64,000 nucleotides of DNA, from the NCBI RefSeq assembly GCF_017814945.1, contig NZ_JAGIPX010000033.1, positions 26,598 through 90,597 of the forward strand, read 5' to 3'. Under the pieces are notes generated by a model. It had not been told where the DNA came from, did not search any database, and saw only the letters and a program-made list of their open reading frames with translations. Source of the DNA: Paraburkholderia sp. LEh10 (GTDB taxonomy: Bacteria; Pseudomonadota; Gammaproteobacteria; Burkholderiales; Burkholderiaceae). Of the stretch, positions 26,871-35,126 are shown in pieces. The position numbers were made by a program, and so were the translations under genes. Each line of letters opens with the position of its first letter. The stretch's first letter is position 1.

Positions 26871-27610
26871 ATCGCGTGACCCACTGCGGCATCGAACGCC
26901 CAATTCCCTTCTACTCGCTCGCGGATGGCGAGCGCATCCGATCCCGGCTCGATCAGTACCTCGACATGAAGATGGCCGAATGGGCCGCCACCGTGCCGTA
27001 TGCGAACCACCTGGAGAGCCGGAAGCTCGACAGCAAGTGGTACCGCCGTCATACGATCGAGCATGTGTGGCGCATCCGCCTGAGTCGCTCGGCGCACTGC
27101 AAGGCGCTGCACGCGATCACCAAGATCTCGCCCGAAGCCGCGCAGCTCTACGCCGAGTACCAGTCCGAGGAGATGAACCACGATGCGCTGTTCATGCAGG
27201 ACTGCAAGGCGCTCGGCGTCACGCGAGAGGAGCTGTTGGCCACCGAGCCCTTCCTCGCCACGCGGCTGTTGCAGGGCTTCTTCTACTTCCTCTGCGAACA
27301 TGAAAGCCCGATCGGCGTGATCGCATCGAGCTATCTCGTCGAGTACACCACGGCCAAGCTGACGCCGAGGCAGATCAAGACGATGAAGGAGACGCTGGGT
27401 GAGGAGAAGATCAAGGGCCAGCTCGCGCACATCAACACCGATGTCGGCGAAGATCACGCGGGCGAGATGTGGCGCATCCTGCGCTACCTGATCAGCAGCG
27501 AGGAGGACGTCGACAAAGTGCTGCGCTACTTCGACGACATCCAGACCATCCTCGCGATGTACTTCCGCGAGCTCTACGAGGCGACCGTCGAGGAAAAGGC
27601 TACGGCGTAA
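26867..27610 (+). CDS. Heme-oxygenase-like di-iron oxidase (HDO) candidate
   Basis: A 247-residue all-helical protein from ATG 26867 (AAGGAG upstream). Likely metal ligands are in YQSEEMNHDALFMQD (E-x2-H pair near residues 102-106), CEHESPIGVIASSYLVEY, and AHINTDVGEDHAGEMW (Asp/Glu/His of the last helix). This fits the iron-containing redox enzyme/HDO group, which includes UndA, SznF and BesC. HDO enzymes N-oxygenate amines, decarboxylate acids or cleave C-C bonds with O2. Which reaction occurs here cannot be read from sequence. The ferredoxin gene that follows is a natural electron donor. Confidence 0.78.
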   Translation: MNRVTHCGIERPIPFYSLADGERIRSRLDQYLDMKMAEWAATVPYANHLESRKLDSKWYRRHTIEHVWRIRLSRSAHCKALHAITKISPEAAQLYAEYQSEEMNHDALFMQDCKALGVTREELLATEPFLATRLLQGFFYFLCEHESPIGVIASSYLVEYTTAKLTPRQIKTMKETLGEEKIKGQLAHINTDVGEDHAGEMWRILRYLISSEEDVDKVLRYFDDIQTILAMYFRELYEATVEEKATA

Positions 27611-27663
27611 ACCTTCAACGGACGGCCGCCGCGACTGGACGGCCGCCATCTTGCGGAGCGGAC

Positions 27664-27945
27664 ATGCACAAAGTACTTATCAGCACCACCGGCGAAGCGT
27701 TCTCGCTGCCGCACGACGCCTACCTGTCCGACGCGGCCGAACTGCAGCTCGCCGGGCTGGTCTTCGGATGCCGGGCAGGCATGTGCGGCATATGCGTCAT
27801 CGAGGTGGTCGACGGCGCTGCCAACTTGTCATGCCCCGACGAGGACGAGAGCCTGTTCCTCGCCTCACTCGGTCACGCCGAGGAGTCCAAGCGCCTGGCC
27901 TGCCAATGCCAGTTGCGCGGCGACGTGACGATCCGACAATGTTGA
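27664..27945 (+). CDS. [2Fe-2S] plant-type ferredoxin
   Basis: A 93-residue protein from ATG 27664 with GGAG 7 bases upstream. The cluster-binding cysteines follow the plant-type pattern C-x4-C-x2-C in GCRAGMCGICVIEV, with a distal Cys in RLACQCQL. There is no signal peptide. It should carry single electrons to one of the oxygenases of the operon, most simply the HDO candidate encoded just before it. The reductase that loads it is not encoded next to it. Its stop lies within the region where the following FMN reductase frame opens. Confidence 0.9.
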   Translation: MHKVLISTTGEAFSLPHDAYLSDAAELQLAGLVFGCRAGMCGICVIEVVDGAANLSCPDEDESLFLASLGHAEESKRLACQCQLRGDVTIRQC

Positions 27946-27959
27946 GCAAGGAGCCAACT

Positions 27960-28574
27960 GTGTCCTATGTGGTGACGCTATCCGGAAGCCCCGCGGCCCA
28001 CTCGCGCAGCACGCATCTGCTCCGTGTCGCCGAAGACGCCTTGCGTGCGCATGGCGTGGCGGTGCGACGCATCGATGCACGCGAACTGCCGGCGGCGTCC
28101 CTGATGCATGCCGACTTCGACGATCCCGCCGTTCGCGAGGCGCTAAAGCTGGTTGACCAGGCGCAGGCGGTGATCATCGCGACACCGCTCTACAAAGCGT
28201 CCTACTCCGGTTTGTTGAAGAGCTTCCTCGACCTGCTACCGCAGAGGGCATTGGCGCACAAGCCGGTGCTGCCTTTCGCGACCGGCGGGAGCCTTGCCCA
28301 CCTGCTGGCGCTCGACTACGCGCTGAAGCCGGTGCTGGCCTCGCTCGGCGCGCGCCACGTGCTCGACAACGTGTTCGCGACCGAGCGCGACATGCTGGTA
28401 GTCGACGGCGCCTATGCGGTGACCGATGCGATCGCGCAACGGCTTGCCGATGCGATCGAGTCGCTGGTGCACGTGCTCGACGATGCCGCGGCGCTGCGCA
28501 GCTTGCGCGACGGCCGTCGCATGAGCAACGAGAGACGCACTCGAGAAACAGATCTTTTTCGTGCGTTGAGGTAA
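27960..28574 (+). CDS. NADPH-dependent FMN reductase, SsuE-like
   Basis: About 204 residues from GTG 27960 (MSYVVTLSGSPAAHSRSTHLL), chosen because AAGGAG ends 6 bases before it and the N-terminus then matches SsuE; an ATG at 27939 has no such site. Flavodoxin-like features are LSGSPAAHSRS (phosphate loop), ATPLYKASYSGLLKSFLDLLPQRAL and PVLPFATGGSLAHLLALDYALKPVLASLGA. It reduces FMN with NAD(P)H and hands it to a partner monooxygenase; the cluster's own LLM enzyme is the best candidate. It is the last gene of the operon. Confidence 0.9.
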   Translation: MSYVVTLSGSPAAHSRSTHLLRVAEDALRAHGVAVRRIDARELPAASLMHADFDDPAVREALKLVDQAQAVIIATPLYKASYSGLLKSFLDLLPQRALAHKPVLPFATGGSLAHLLALDYALKPVLASLGARHVLDNVFATERDMLVVDGAYAVTDAIAQRLADAIESLVHVLDDAAALRSLRDGRRMSNERRTRETDLFRALR

Positions 28575-28697
28575 GGCGACGCCGTTTGGTTCTGGAGGAA
28601 ATTGTTCGATTTACCCGGCACGTTTATTCGGCGCTGACCCAGTTCTGTTCGGTCGCTAGCCCCGCAGCACGGTAGTGTGACGTCAAACGCCCGTGTG

Positions 28698-28736
28698 TTG
28701 GCCCGACCTCTCTGCGCAGATGTCACTTCGGGCCAA
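28698..28736. repeat. Inverted repeat TTGGCCCGA / TCGGGCCAA
   Basis: Perfect 9-bp arms (28698-28706 and 28728-28736) with a 21-bp loop, 124 bp after the operon stop. It could fold as a transcript-end hairpin, though no T-run follows. Confidence 0.5.
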
Positions 28737-28740
28737 TAAG

Positions 28741-28777
28741 GGGGCTCAACAAGGTACGGGGGGCTCAACAAGGTACG
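28741..28777. repeat. Tandem 18-bp direct repeat
   Basis: Two copies of GGGGCTCAACAAGGTACG (28741-28758 and 28760-28777) separated by one base. The second copy runs into the inverted repeat at 28774-28807. Confidence 0.7.
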
Positions 28778-28807
28778 CGCTTATCCTCTGCATGGCATAA
28801 GCGCGTA
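28774..28807. repeat. Long inverted repeat TACGCGCTTAT / ATAAGCGCGTA
   Basis: Perfect 11-bp arms (28774-28784 and 28797-28807) around a 12-bp loop. It is long enough for a stable hairpin and overlaps the second tandem-repeat copy. A terminator or the end of an insertion element are both possible. Confidence 0.6.
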
Positions 28808-29384
28808 TCCCGCTCAACCCTCTGCGCACCCGTTCCCGGTTCGCTTGCCTGATTGGTTGGACTACGATGATGCTCGCAAAAGAGCGCAGGCTGAGATTGT
28901 CGTATTGCATCTCCACCGCTGACCATATGGAATCCTGTTCTAATCGGCGTGACGGCGAGCTAGCGCAATTCTACTCGCTCACGATGTAAGCAGTCCTATT
29001 TACCACAGGCATTTTCTCATCCAACCTTCCTTATCACGACGCAACCGTCTTTCGAAGACCTCGCGCGTAAATCATCCGGTGCCAAGATTAGCGGGATTGT
29101 CGGTCAGGCGCATATAGCGCGGGTCGGGCCTAAGATTGCGTTGCAGGATATCTTCGTTAATCATTGCGGGACGGATCGACCGCGGATATCGGCCGATACA
29201 CTTCTTATGCAAAAGAGTCAGGAAAAGTACATCGGGCAATACCAGTTTCGCGGCTGCCTTCACCTTCCTGAATCGCGGACATGGTCCTCATCCTGCTTCG
29301 ACCTCGCGCTGATGCATTTGCTTCTTCTTTACCCGATCGCACTTCGTTCACTTATTGGCAATCCTTCCCGCTCCGGACTTCGGA

Positions 29385-30410
29385 TCAGTAGATCAGCTTC
29401 GCGATTGGCGCGACCGCTTGCGTTCGGGCGGCGGAGACGCTTGTTGCCGCCGTACGCGGACGTTCGTCGCCTGAGAGATGTCGGAGCGCCCGGAAATTGG
29501 TCGGCGACACGCCGTAGCGCAGCCTGAATATGCGCCCCAGCCGGTTGCCGTCGCCCATTCCGCAGCGCCGGGCAATCTTGTCGATCGGAAGCTCGGTTTC
29601 CATCAGCATCGAGCAGACTACTTCGAAGCGCGTACGCTGCAGGTACTCGAGCGGGGTCATGCCGAATTCGCCTTTGAAACGACGCTGATAGTTCCGCGTG
29701 CTCATCGCGGCAGACTCGGCTGCGAGGCCGACCGAAATGGGCTTGCTGTAGTTCTCGCGAATCCAGCGGGCCGATTCGCGAATCTTCTCCGTCGTCGTCG
29801 CGATGTTCAGATCGTCTGCGTCAGGCCGCGCGCGCTCGGGGACGTTGGTCTGCAGCGCGCGTGCAACCTTGCGAGCCGTCTCCGCGCTCAGGTCGCGTTC
29901 GATCTGGGCGAGCGCCATATCCGTCGGCGTCGCACTGGAGGGGGGCTTTTCACACACGCCATCATCCAGCACGAATACGGGCACCGGCGATTGAGTCGGG
30001 GCGCAGGCGGGGTCGCTCTTCGGCTCGATGCTCGACGGCACACTCGAGCCTTGTCGGGACAACCAGGAAACGAGTGCCTCGCTGGCTGGCGCCGCGGCAT
30101 CGCTACTGCGAGCTACATAGAGCGCGTTGAAGTCGGCGAGCCGGTATTGCTCGAACTTCTGCGTCCAGATCGAAAAGCACGGCCCGCCCGTCACGAAGCC
30201 ACCGGACTCCGATAATACAGAGAATCGGTAAGGAACACGCTCTCCGTTGGCCTTTTCGAGTTCGTTGGCGAGACGAAAAGCGTCTCCAATGGCTCCCGCG
30301 GCAGCCATCGAGCAGTACTGCGAGATTAGCAGTCCGACATGTCTCTCGCCCATGGAATTAACTGGTCGTTCGTCTTCTCGCCACGGATGCGATCGAGCAA
30401 ACCCATTCAT
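29385..30410 (-). CDS. AraC-family regulator with DJ-1/PfpI-like N-terminal domain
   Basis: A 341-residue GlxA-type regulator. The N-terminal half (VGLLISQYCSMAAAGAIGDAFRLANEL, VTGGPCFSIWTQKFEQYRLADFNALYVA) resembles a degenerate DJ-1/PfpI fold. The C-terminal part has two HTH motifs: ISVGLAAESAAMSTRNYQRRFKGEFGMTPLEYLQRTRFEVVCSMLM and IDKIARRCGMGDGNRLGRIFRLRYGVSPTNFRAL. GGAG lies 8 bases before the ATG at 30410. It is the nearest regulator gene to the biosynthetic operon and faces it, so it may control it. This is inference; the 810-bp gap with repeats weakens the link. Confidence 0.85.
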   Translation of the reverse strand: MNGFARSHPWREDERPVNSMGERHVGLLISQYCSMAAAGAIGDAFRLANELEKANGERVPYRFSVLSESGGFVTGGPCFSIWTQKFEQYRLADFNALYVARSSDAAAPASEALVSWLSRQGSSVPSSIEPKSDPACAPTQSPVPVFVLDDGVCEKPPSSATPTDMALAQIERDLSAETARKVARALQTNVPERARPDADDLNIATTTEKIRESARWIRENYSKPISVGLAAESAAMSTRNYQRRFKGEFGMTPLEYLQRTRFEVVCSMLMETELPIDKIARRCGMGDGNRLGRIFRLRYGVSPTNFRALRHLSGDERPRTAATSVSAARTQAVAPIAKLIY

Positions 30411-30812
30411 ATTTAGCTCTCCAGATTAATGCACGATACTTCGACGGGGATGAGAATACCGTACTGAAGGATCGGTTGAATAGCTGTCGGATTTGTTCGA
30501 AAGATTTGGCGTAATCGTCCGGATAGAGGAAATTTATACTTCTCGCGACACGATGCGTGTCGCATCTTTTCCGATTCCGGAAAGAATTTCACGGAAAAAA
30601 TATCTTATTACTTTCGCAACGAGAGACCGGTCCCATTTCCTGCCGACCTTGACGGATAAGGGACATAAGCCTATTCATCCTCGCGCTTTCCGAAGCATGA
30701 CGCAATGTACTGTCACTACATTTTCGTTGCGCGGTTTCGAGGGTGAACAGTATCAATCTGTTACACCAATTTCAGGTAGGCACAACTCTTATTTCCGAAT
30801 GGCGGGATTTCT
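30411..30812. other. A/T-richer intergenic region
   Basis: About 400 bp, clearly richer in A/T than the flanks. A plus-strand frame at 30493-30831 has no family and unusual codon use. It is probably foreign or decayed DNA at the left border of the mobile-element region. Confidence 0.4.
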
Positions 30813-30985
30813 TAATGCCCTCGATCGATAGAGTGTGCGCGGTGCGCAGGCGCACCAGCGGCATGCGCTTGCGTGCCAGGTCTCGCGGCCCACGTTTCTC
30901 GCGCGGACAGACATGGACCGCAGGCAGTAACCCCGACCGCTGCAACTGGGCCAGAAAGGACGCATCGGCGAAATCGCCGCTGTGC
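30813..30985 (-). mobile_element. IS110-family transposase fragment
   Basis: The minus strand encodes DASFLAQLQRSGLLPAVHVCPREKRGPRDLARKRMPLVRLRTAHTLSIEGI in two overlapping pieces of one frame. This is the segment after the DEDD-domain start of IS110-type transposases (D-A-x-x-L-A...R-D-L-x-R-x-R-x-x-L-V-R-x-R-T). Start, C-terminal domain and ends are missing. Confidence 0.65.
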
Positions 30986-31451
30986 GGACGTTGGCCGGCG
31001 AGCTGACGCGCGCTGGCTGCCAGGGTCTTGTTCGGCCGGAAGCGGTCCCGTGTCCGGCGACGGACGAGGTGGAGAAAGTCGTGGCCAGGGGTTACTTCGC
31101 CGAGGCCCAAGAGCGTTCGCCCGACGAGGTCGAAATCGTCAAGTCGCTGACGGGAACGACAGTCGCGCCGGCCAGGGTCCGCCGCAAATCGCGGTCCCAA
31201 AAGGCCTAACAGGTTGCGTGAATGCCCGTCGTACGCGTCGCTGACACGTTGAATTGAGAACCTGACTGGCTCCCCCGGGAGATCATGCGCAGCACCGACA
31301 CGTTCACCGAGAGTTTGTTTTCCGTGCGAAGCTCATGGAACGGACGCACTGGCCGAGCCGTCCTGGCGAGCGCTTCATTGACCATGACGCGCGTCGAACG
31401 CAGTGGATGTGACGCCGGAACGAAATCATCTAGGTTGGGAGGTTGCTAAAG
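30986..31451. other. Unassigned stretch between IS110 fragment and small lipoprotein gene
   Basis: About 465 bp. Short frames on both strands show no supported gene. GGGAGG near its right end (about 31437-31442) is the ribosome site of the following lipoprotein gene. Confidence 0.4.
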
Positions 31452-31568
31452 ATGCTTAAACGCGTTACAGCAGTGTCGTTGTTACTAGCGGGTTTGCTTT
31501 CGTTGACAGGCTGCAAGACGATTCAGGACATTGCGGACTCTGCACTTGTCATTAAGCGGGCCCTGTAG
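31452..31568 (+). CDS. Very small lipoprotein (38 residues, entericidin-like size)
   Basis: ATG at 31452 with GGGAGG 9 bases upstream. The product starts MLKRVTAVSLLLAGLLSLTGC, a classic lipoprotein signal with lipobox LTGC and Cys21 as the modified residue. The mature part is only 18 residues (CKTIQDIADSALVIKRAL). Size and layout resemble entericidins, but the sequence is not diagnostic. It could also be a truncated lipoprotein given the surrounding decay. It is too short for usual gene callers. Confidence 0.6.
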   Translation: MLKRVTAVSLLLAGLLSLTGCKTIQDIADSALVIKRAL

Positions 31569-31710
31569 GTTGAGGCTGAGATTGACCCAGGCGTAACAAA
31601 CTGTTGCAGCTATAGTGATTCGGTAAATTCAGGCCCAGAATCGTAGGCCTTGTCGGGCTGGCTAGCTGGCGACAACTATCGAAACACCTGAGAGAGAGAA
31701 TTCAAGCGAG

Positions 31711-31992
31711 ATGAACCGACGCGCTCAAGCCATCCAGCATCTGGAGCGTAGCGGTGAGGACAGCAAACGCAGACGCGCCCTTGCCGCACGCCTTGACACC
31801 GCCCTGAAACGGGCCGGCATCAGTACCGCCAGCGTCGCCAGGCTGCTCAACGTGGGCCTGCATGACGTGCAATTCTGGCGCCGTGGCATCACGGTTCCGC
31901 CGGTGAACGTATTCCCGCGGATTGCCGCCTTCCTTGAGGTAGACGCCTTCTGGCTGTGTACCGGGCAGACAACGGGAGCGGCGGCCATCTAG
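31711..31992 (+). CDS. Small helix-turn-helix protein (XRE/Cro-like)
   Basis: A 93-residue protein. KRRRALAARLDTALKRAGISTASVARLLNVGLHDVQFWRRGITVPPVNVFPRIAAFLEVDAFWLCTG shows the layout of a Cro/CI-type HTH with the recognition helix around VGLHDVQFWRRG and the usual PPV/FPRIAAFLEVD tail. It is probably a small repressor, possibly left from a mobile element, since IS110 and IS6 fragments lie on both sides. GAGAG lies well before the ATG. No partner toxin gene was found. Confidence 0.7.
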   Translation: MNRRAQAIQHLERSGEDSKRRRALAARLDTALKRAGISTASVARLLNVGLHDVQFWRRGITVPPVNVFPRIAAFLEVDAFWLCTGQTTGAAAI

Positions 31993-32097
31993 CCAGCTCC
32001 GGACACGCGCCCTGCTACACCCGTCGAGAAAAAGGGATCTGTTGCAGTAAGGCGCTCAGTTATGACGTGCGGAACGACACGAACAACTGTAAGCTCG

Positions 32098-32352
32098 ATG
32101 AAGACGTTGAATCCGGCAATGGCCCGAGTGCTCAAACGCCTGCATTTTCCGCTCGACGTGATCCTGACCTGCGTGCGCTGGTATGTAGTCTATCCTCTGG
32201 GCCTGCGGCACCTCTAAGACATGATGGCCGAGCGCGGCGTTTCGGTCGACCATTCGACTGTGCACCGCTGGGCCGTCAAGCTGTTGCCAGTGCTGGAGAA
32301 AACGTTTCGCCTGCGCAAGCGGCCAGTTGGCAAGAGCTGGCGCATGGACGAG
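32098..32352 (+). pseudogene. IS6-family transposase, N-terminal fragment with internal stop
   Basis: From ATG 32098 the frame reads MKTLNPAMARVLKRLHFPLDVILTCVRWYVVYPLGLRHL, then TAA at 32215-32217 where the family has Glu, then MMAERGVSVDHSTVHRWAVKLLPVLEKTFRLRKRPVGKSWRMDE. This is the HTH and first catalytic Asp of IS6/IS26-type transposases. Similarity ends sharply after WRMDE at about 32352, so about two thirds are gone. Confidence 0.85.
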
Positions 32353-32600
32353 CAGCCTGTCAGATTTTTAGTGTGCCGAGATCATGAAACGATAACGGTT
32401 TTTTATGTCAGGCGTAGATGTCGCTGACCACCTCTTCATTCCTCCTTCGCCTGCTTGGCATAGGCAAGGCCGCTGCTCGGCCTTTAGCCGGCAGTCGGGC
32501 ACCGGGATTGAAAGGTCGGCTACACGCTGATGGCGTTCAGGTAAGATCTTCTCTAAATTGTTCCACACGCGCACGTGCGGTACAGTCGCTTTCGGTTTTG

Positions 32601-33485
32601 TCACCTATCCAAGGCCTGACGCACATTCCCTCCGGTTGCCGCGAGGCGCGCCCTCGCAGCCTCCGCATCAACACCACATTTGAGCACCACTATCGCCACC
32701 TTGACCTGATATCCGCTAGTGACAAGGGCACTCCGAGCTATGTCCTCGGACACCCCGGTCGCATGCATGGTCATACTGATGGCCCGGTGCATCAATTTTG
32801 CATTGACTGGTCGCAGATCGACCATCAGGTTGCCGTATACCTTGTTCAGTCCCACCATCAGGGCACTCGAGAAACTGTTCAGCGCAATCTTCTGTGCAGT
32901 CCCGGCCTTCAGACGCGTACTGCCCGAGATGATTTCTGGTCCGGTCACTAGCGCAATGCCGATCTGCGCGGCAATCAGCACCGGGGCGTTCGGGTTGTTG
33001 GCGAGTCCGATAGTGAGCGACCCGATTGCGCGCGCCGCCCGCAGCGCCCCCAGCACGTATGGAGTAGAACCCGACGCCGCAATCGCGAGCACCACGTCGT
33101 TGATTAGCGGCCGCACAGCCAGCAGATCGGCCTCTCCCTGCTGACCGTCATCTTCGGCGCCCTCCACTGCGTTCGTAAGCGCACCGGGACCGCCGGCGAT
33201 TAAAGCAATCGCACGGGACCGAGGCCATGAAAAGGTGGGATACAGCTCCACGGCATCGAGCATTCCCAGACGTCCCGATGTGCCTGCACCCACATAGATC
33301 AGTCGGCCTCCTGCCGCGATGCGGGGGATCGCTTCACGTACCGCCTCTGTTAATTGATCTCGGACTGCCCAGACCGCCTGAGCGGCGTTAAGCTGATCCT
33401 CTACCAAAACCTCAACCAGCCGATCGATCGGATACAGGTCGAGATCGGTATGTTGCGGGTGCGGTATTTCTGTACTGCCTTGCAT
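32601..33485 (-). CDS. murQ: N-acetylmuramic acid 6-phosphate etherase
   Basis: A 294-residue SIS-domain protein. MurQ markers: IYVGAGTSGRLGMLDAVELYPTFSW with the first catalytic Glu, IALIAGGPGALTNAVEGAEDDGQQG with the second, and AASGSTPYVLGALRAARAIG, GPEIISGSTRLKAGTAQKIALNSFSSALMVGLNKVYGNLMVDL. It hydrolyses the lactyl ether of MurNAc-6-P during cell-wall recycling. No murP, anmK or other recycling gene is adjacent; it stands alone between an IS6 remnant and a truncated YihY gene. The reading frame looks intact, though isolated murQ genes in such scars may be passengers. Confidence 0.92.
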   Translation of the reverse strand: MQGSTEIPHPQHTDLDLYPIDRLVEVLVEDQLNAAQAVWAVRDQLTEAVREAIPRIAAGGRLIYVGAGTSGRLGMLDAVELYPTFSWPRSRAIALIAGGPGALTNAVEGAEDDGQQGEADLLAVRPLINDVVLAIAASGSTPYVLGALRAARAIGSLTIGLANNPNAPVLIAAQIGIALVTGPEIISGSTRLKAGTAQKIALNSFSSALMVGLNKVYGNLMVDLRPVNAKLMHRAISMTMHATGVSEDIARSALVTSGYQVKVAIVVLKCGVDAEAARARLAATGGNVRQALDR

Positions 33486-33985
33486 CGCTATTTATTCGCG
33501 GCGGAATATTAGCCGCCCACGCCGGAACCAATCGGTAACACACCGTGACGGCCACTCGTCGTCACGCACCCTTTAGCATATTCTGATTGTACAAGACGCG
33601 CTTGAGCAGGTTGATCGGCCGCTATCGGGCGTCGTCACAGCCGCCTAAATTCTCGGGCCCGCCGAGCCTGCAATTGCCCGCGAATCGGATTGACCGAAGG
33701 AATGGGATGTAGACGACCTTCTTCGCTCACGGGCGACATCGCGACGCGGTTGGAGGTTAAGACAGGCGAGCTGCGCGGCAAGGCGCAGCAGTTATGCGCG
33801 GATGCGACGGAGCTCGAGCGCGATGCACGGTCGTCGAGCGGGCTTGGTGCTGACGGGCGCTGCAGTAATCGGCTTCGTACTTCGGAGTGACGCTGCGGCG
33901 GCTCGCGCGGAGGTGAACGGCGCGCGCCGCGTTCAACGCGTGCGATGAGGGCGGCGCGAGTGCAAATAAACGGGCGGAGCCTGAT
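33486..33985. other. Intergenic region between murQ and the truncated YihY gene
   Basis: 500 bp. Several overlapping short frames with no recognisable family. GGAG near 33976 is the ribosome site of the GTG start at 33986. Confidence 0.4.
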
Positions 33986-34249
33986 GTGAACACAACCAAC
34001 GATACACGCAAGCGCGCGTTGCGCTTTGTTGCCGCGCATCCCGCGCAATTCATATTCCAGGTCGGCAAGGGGTTCCGCAAAAACCAGGGGCTGCTGCTCG
34101 CCGGCGCGATCGCCTACTACGCATTGCTGTCAATCGTGCCACTGCTCATTCTCGTTGTGATCGCGTTCAGTCATTTCATCGGCGAGCAGTTGCTGCTCGA
34201 CACGCTGGAACGTCTGCACTTTCCACCTCTTCAACACATCGCTGCTTGA
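33986..34249 (+). pseudogene. YihY/BrkB-family membrane protein, truncated
   Basis: GTG start at 33986 (GGAG 6 bases upstream). The product reads FVAAHPAQFIFQVGKGFRKNQGLLLAGAIAYYALLSIVPLLILVVIAFSHFIGEQLLLDTLERL, the N-terminus and first membrane helix of YihY/BrkB proteins. These normally have about 280-400 residues and six helices. Here similarity ends at about residue 75 and a stop follows at 34249, next to a Tn3 transposase fragment that probably caused the break. Confidence 0.85.
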
Positions 34250-34335
34250 TTGGATCTGGTCGCCGATGGCCAGCGCTTCGAAACCCAGTTGACACCCCTT
34301 TCAGACCTGCCATTCCCCCAGGTACTTCGGCCTCG

Positions 34336-34590
34336 ACAAAGACATCAGCCAACAACGCCGTTGCCAACCATGTGTCGTTCAACCTGACGGTCTTCGGCGC
34401 TTACGAATACGAGAGCCATTACGTGTTCAATGTGCTCTACAACGATATCTCCAACATCCGCCCACGGTTGCATCCCACCGATACATACGGCCCTAACCAC
34501 GCAAACTACTGGACCCGGTATGCCTTCGGCTATCAGTTCGCGCCGCGCTATCGCGACTTCCACAAGAAACTCGGCGGCCTCGATGGCCGC
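34336..34590 (+). mobile_element. Tn3-family transposase fragment (C-terminal region)
   Basis: The plus strand encodes NHVSFNLTVFGAYEYESHYVFNVLYNDISNIRPRLHPTDTYGPNHANYWTRYAFGYQFAPRYRDFHKKL in one frame. This is the Tn3 TnpA segment around the second catalytic Asp (HSTDTHGTNQVNF in typical members, here HPTDTYGPNHANY). The frame is lost after KKLGGL. No intact transposase or resolvase is nearby. An N-terminal fragment of a Tn3 transposase lies at 38355. Confidence 0.85.
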
Positions 34591-35126
34591 CGGCGCGACG
34601 CAGGCCGCGTGTATCGTAGGGCGGTACTTGTCACGGACTTACGAACGTGGCCGCATCCAACACTCGTGCTTCAAGACGTCCACCTCCACGTCTTGCCTGC
34701 ATCCCGCTAGCGCAGCGCGCCCGGCAAAATTCGCCATCCGGTCAGTAGCGGGTAAGCTACGGACAGCCTGGATGACGGTTTGACTGCCCGTTTGGAAGAA
34801 AAAGTCGCGCGCGCTACGTGCAGCCGCTACTTCTCGCAAACCCTCAACAACAGTTGCCTTGCCGCGCACTATCATGAAAATTGATCGCGACGGCTGCCAA
34901 GGGCGTCTAGTCAGGCGGCGAGACGCGGCAGATCCGGAGTGGGAGTGGGCCGTTTCAGGCCAGGAGTACGTTCGCAGGACTTTGCGTGCTGCCGCGCTCG
35001 CCGTCGTCGTCGGGTTTCCCGGATCGCTAGCTGCAGCCATGGCGGCCGATGTTGTGGCAAGCTCCGTCGGGCAATTCAGCCCTGCCAAGACAATGACGCG
35101 CCACACCTGACTCTCTTTTCATTCAT
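34591..35126. other. Region upstream of phaC
   Basis: About 535 bp with no supported gene. The left part is decayed Tn3 DNA; the right part should contain the phaC promoter, but no clear -35/-10 pair was picked out. No strong ribosome site is seen directly before ATG 35127. Confidence 0.4.

Larger units (their letters stand above)
28575..29384. other. Gene-free tail of the cluster with several repeats
   Basis: About 810 bp without a supported gene. The first 240 bp hold two long inverted repeats and a tandem repeat, annotated separately; these may form transcript ends or be a decayed insertion sequence. A minus-strand frame of about 63 residues at 29072-29263 starts with GTG and has no known family, so it is not called. 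Confidence 0.45.

Noticed and set aside
28690..28810. A possible CRISPR array from the repeats after the cluster
   Set aside because: Only two direct copies with a 1-bp gap and no spacers; better explained as a tandem duplication with hairpins.
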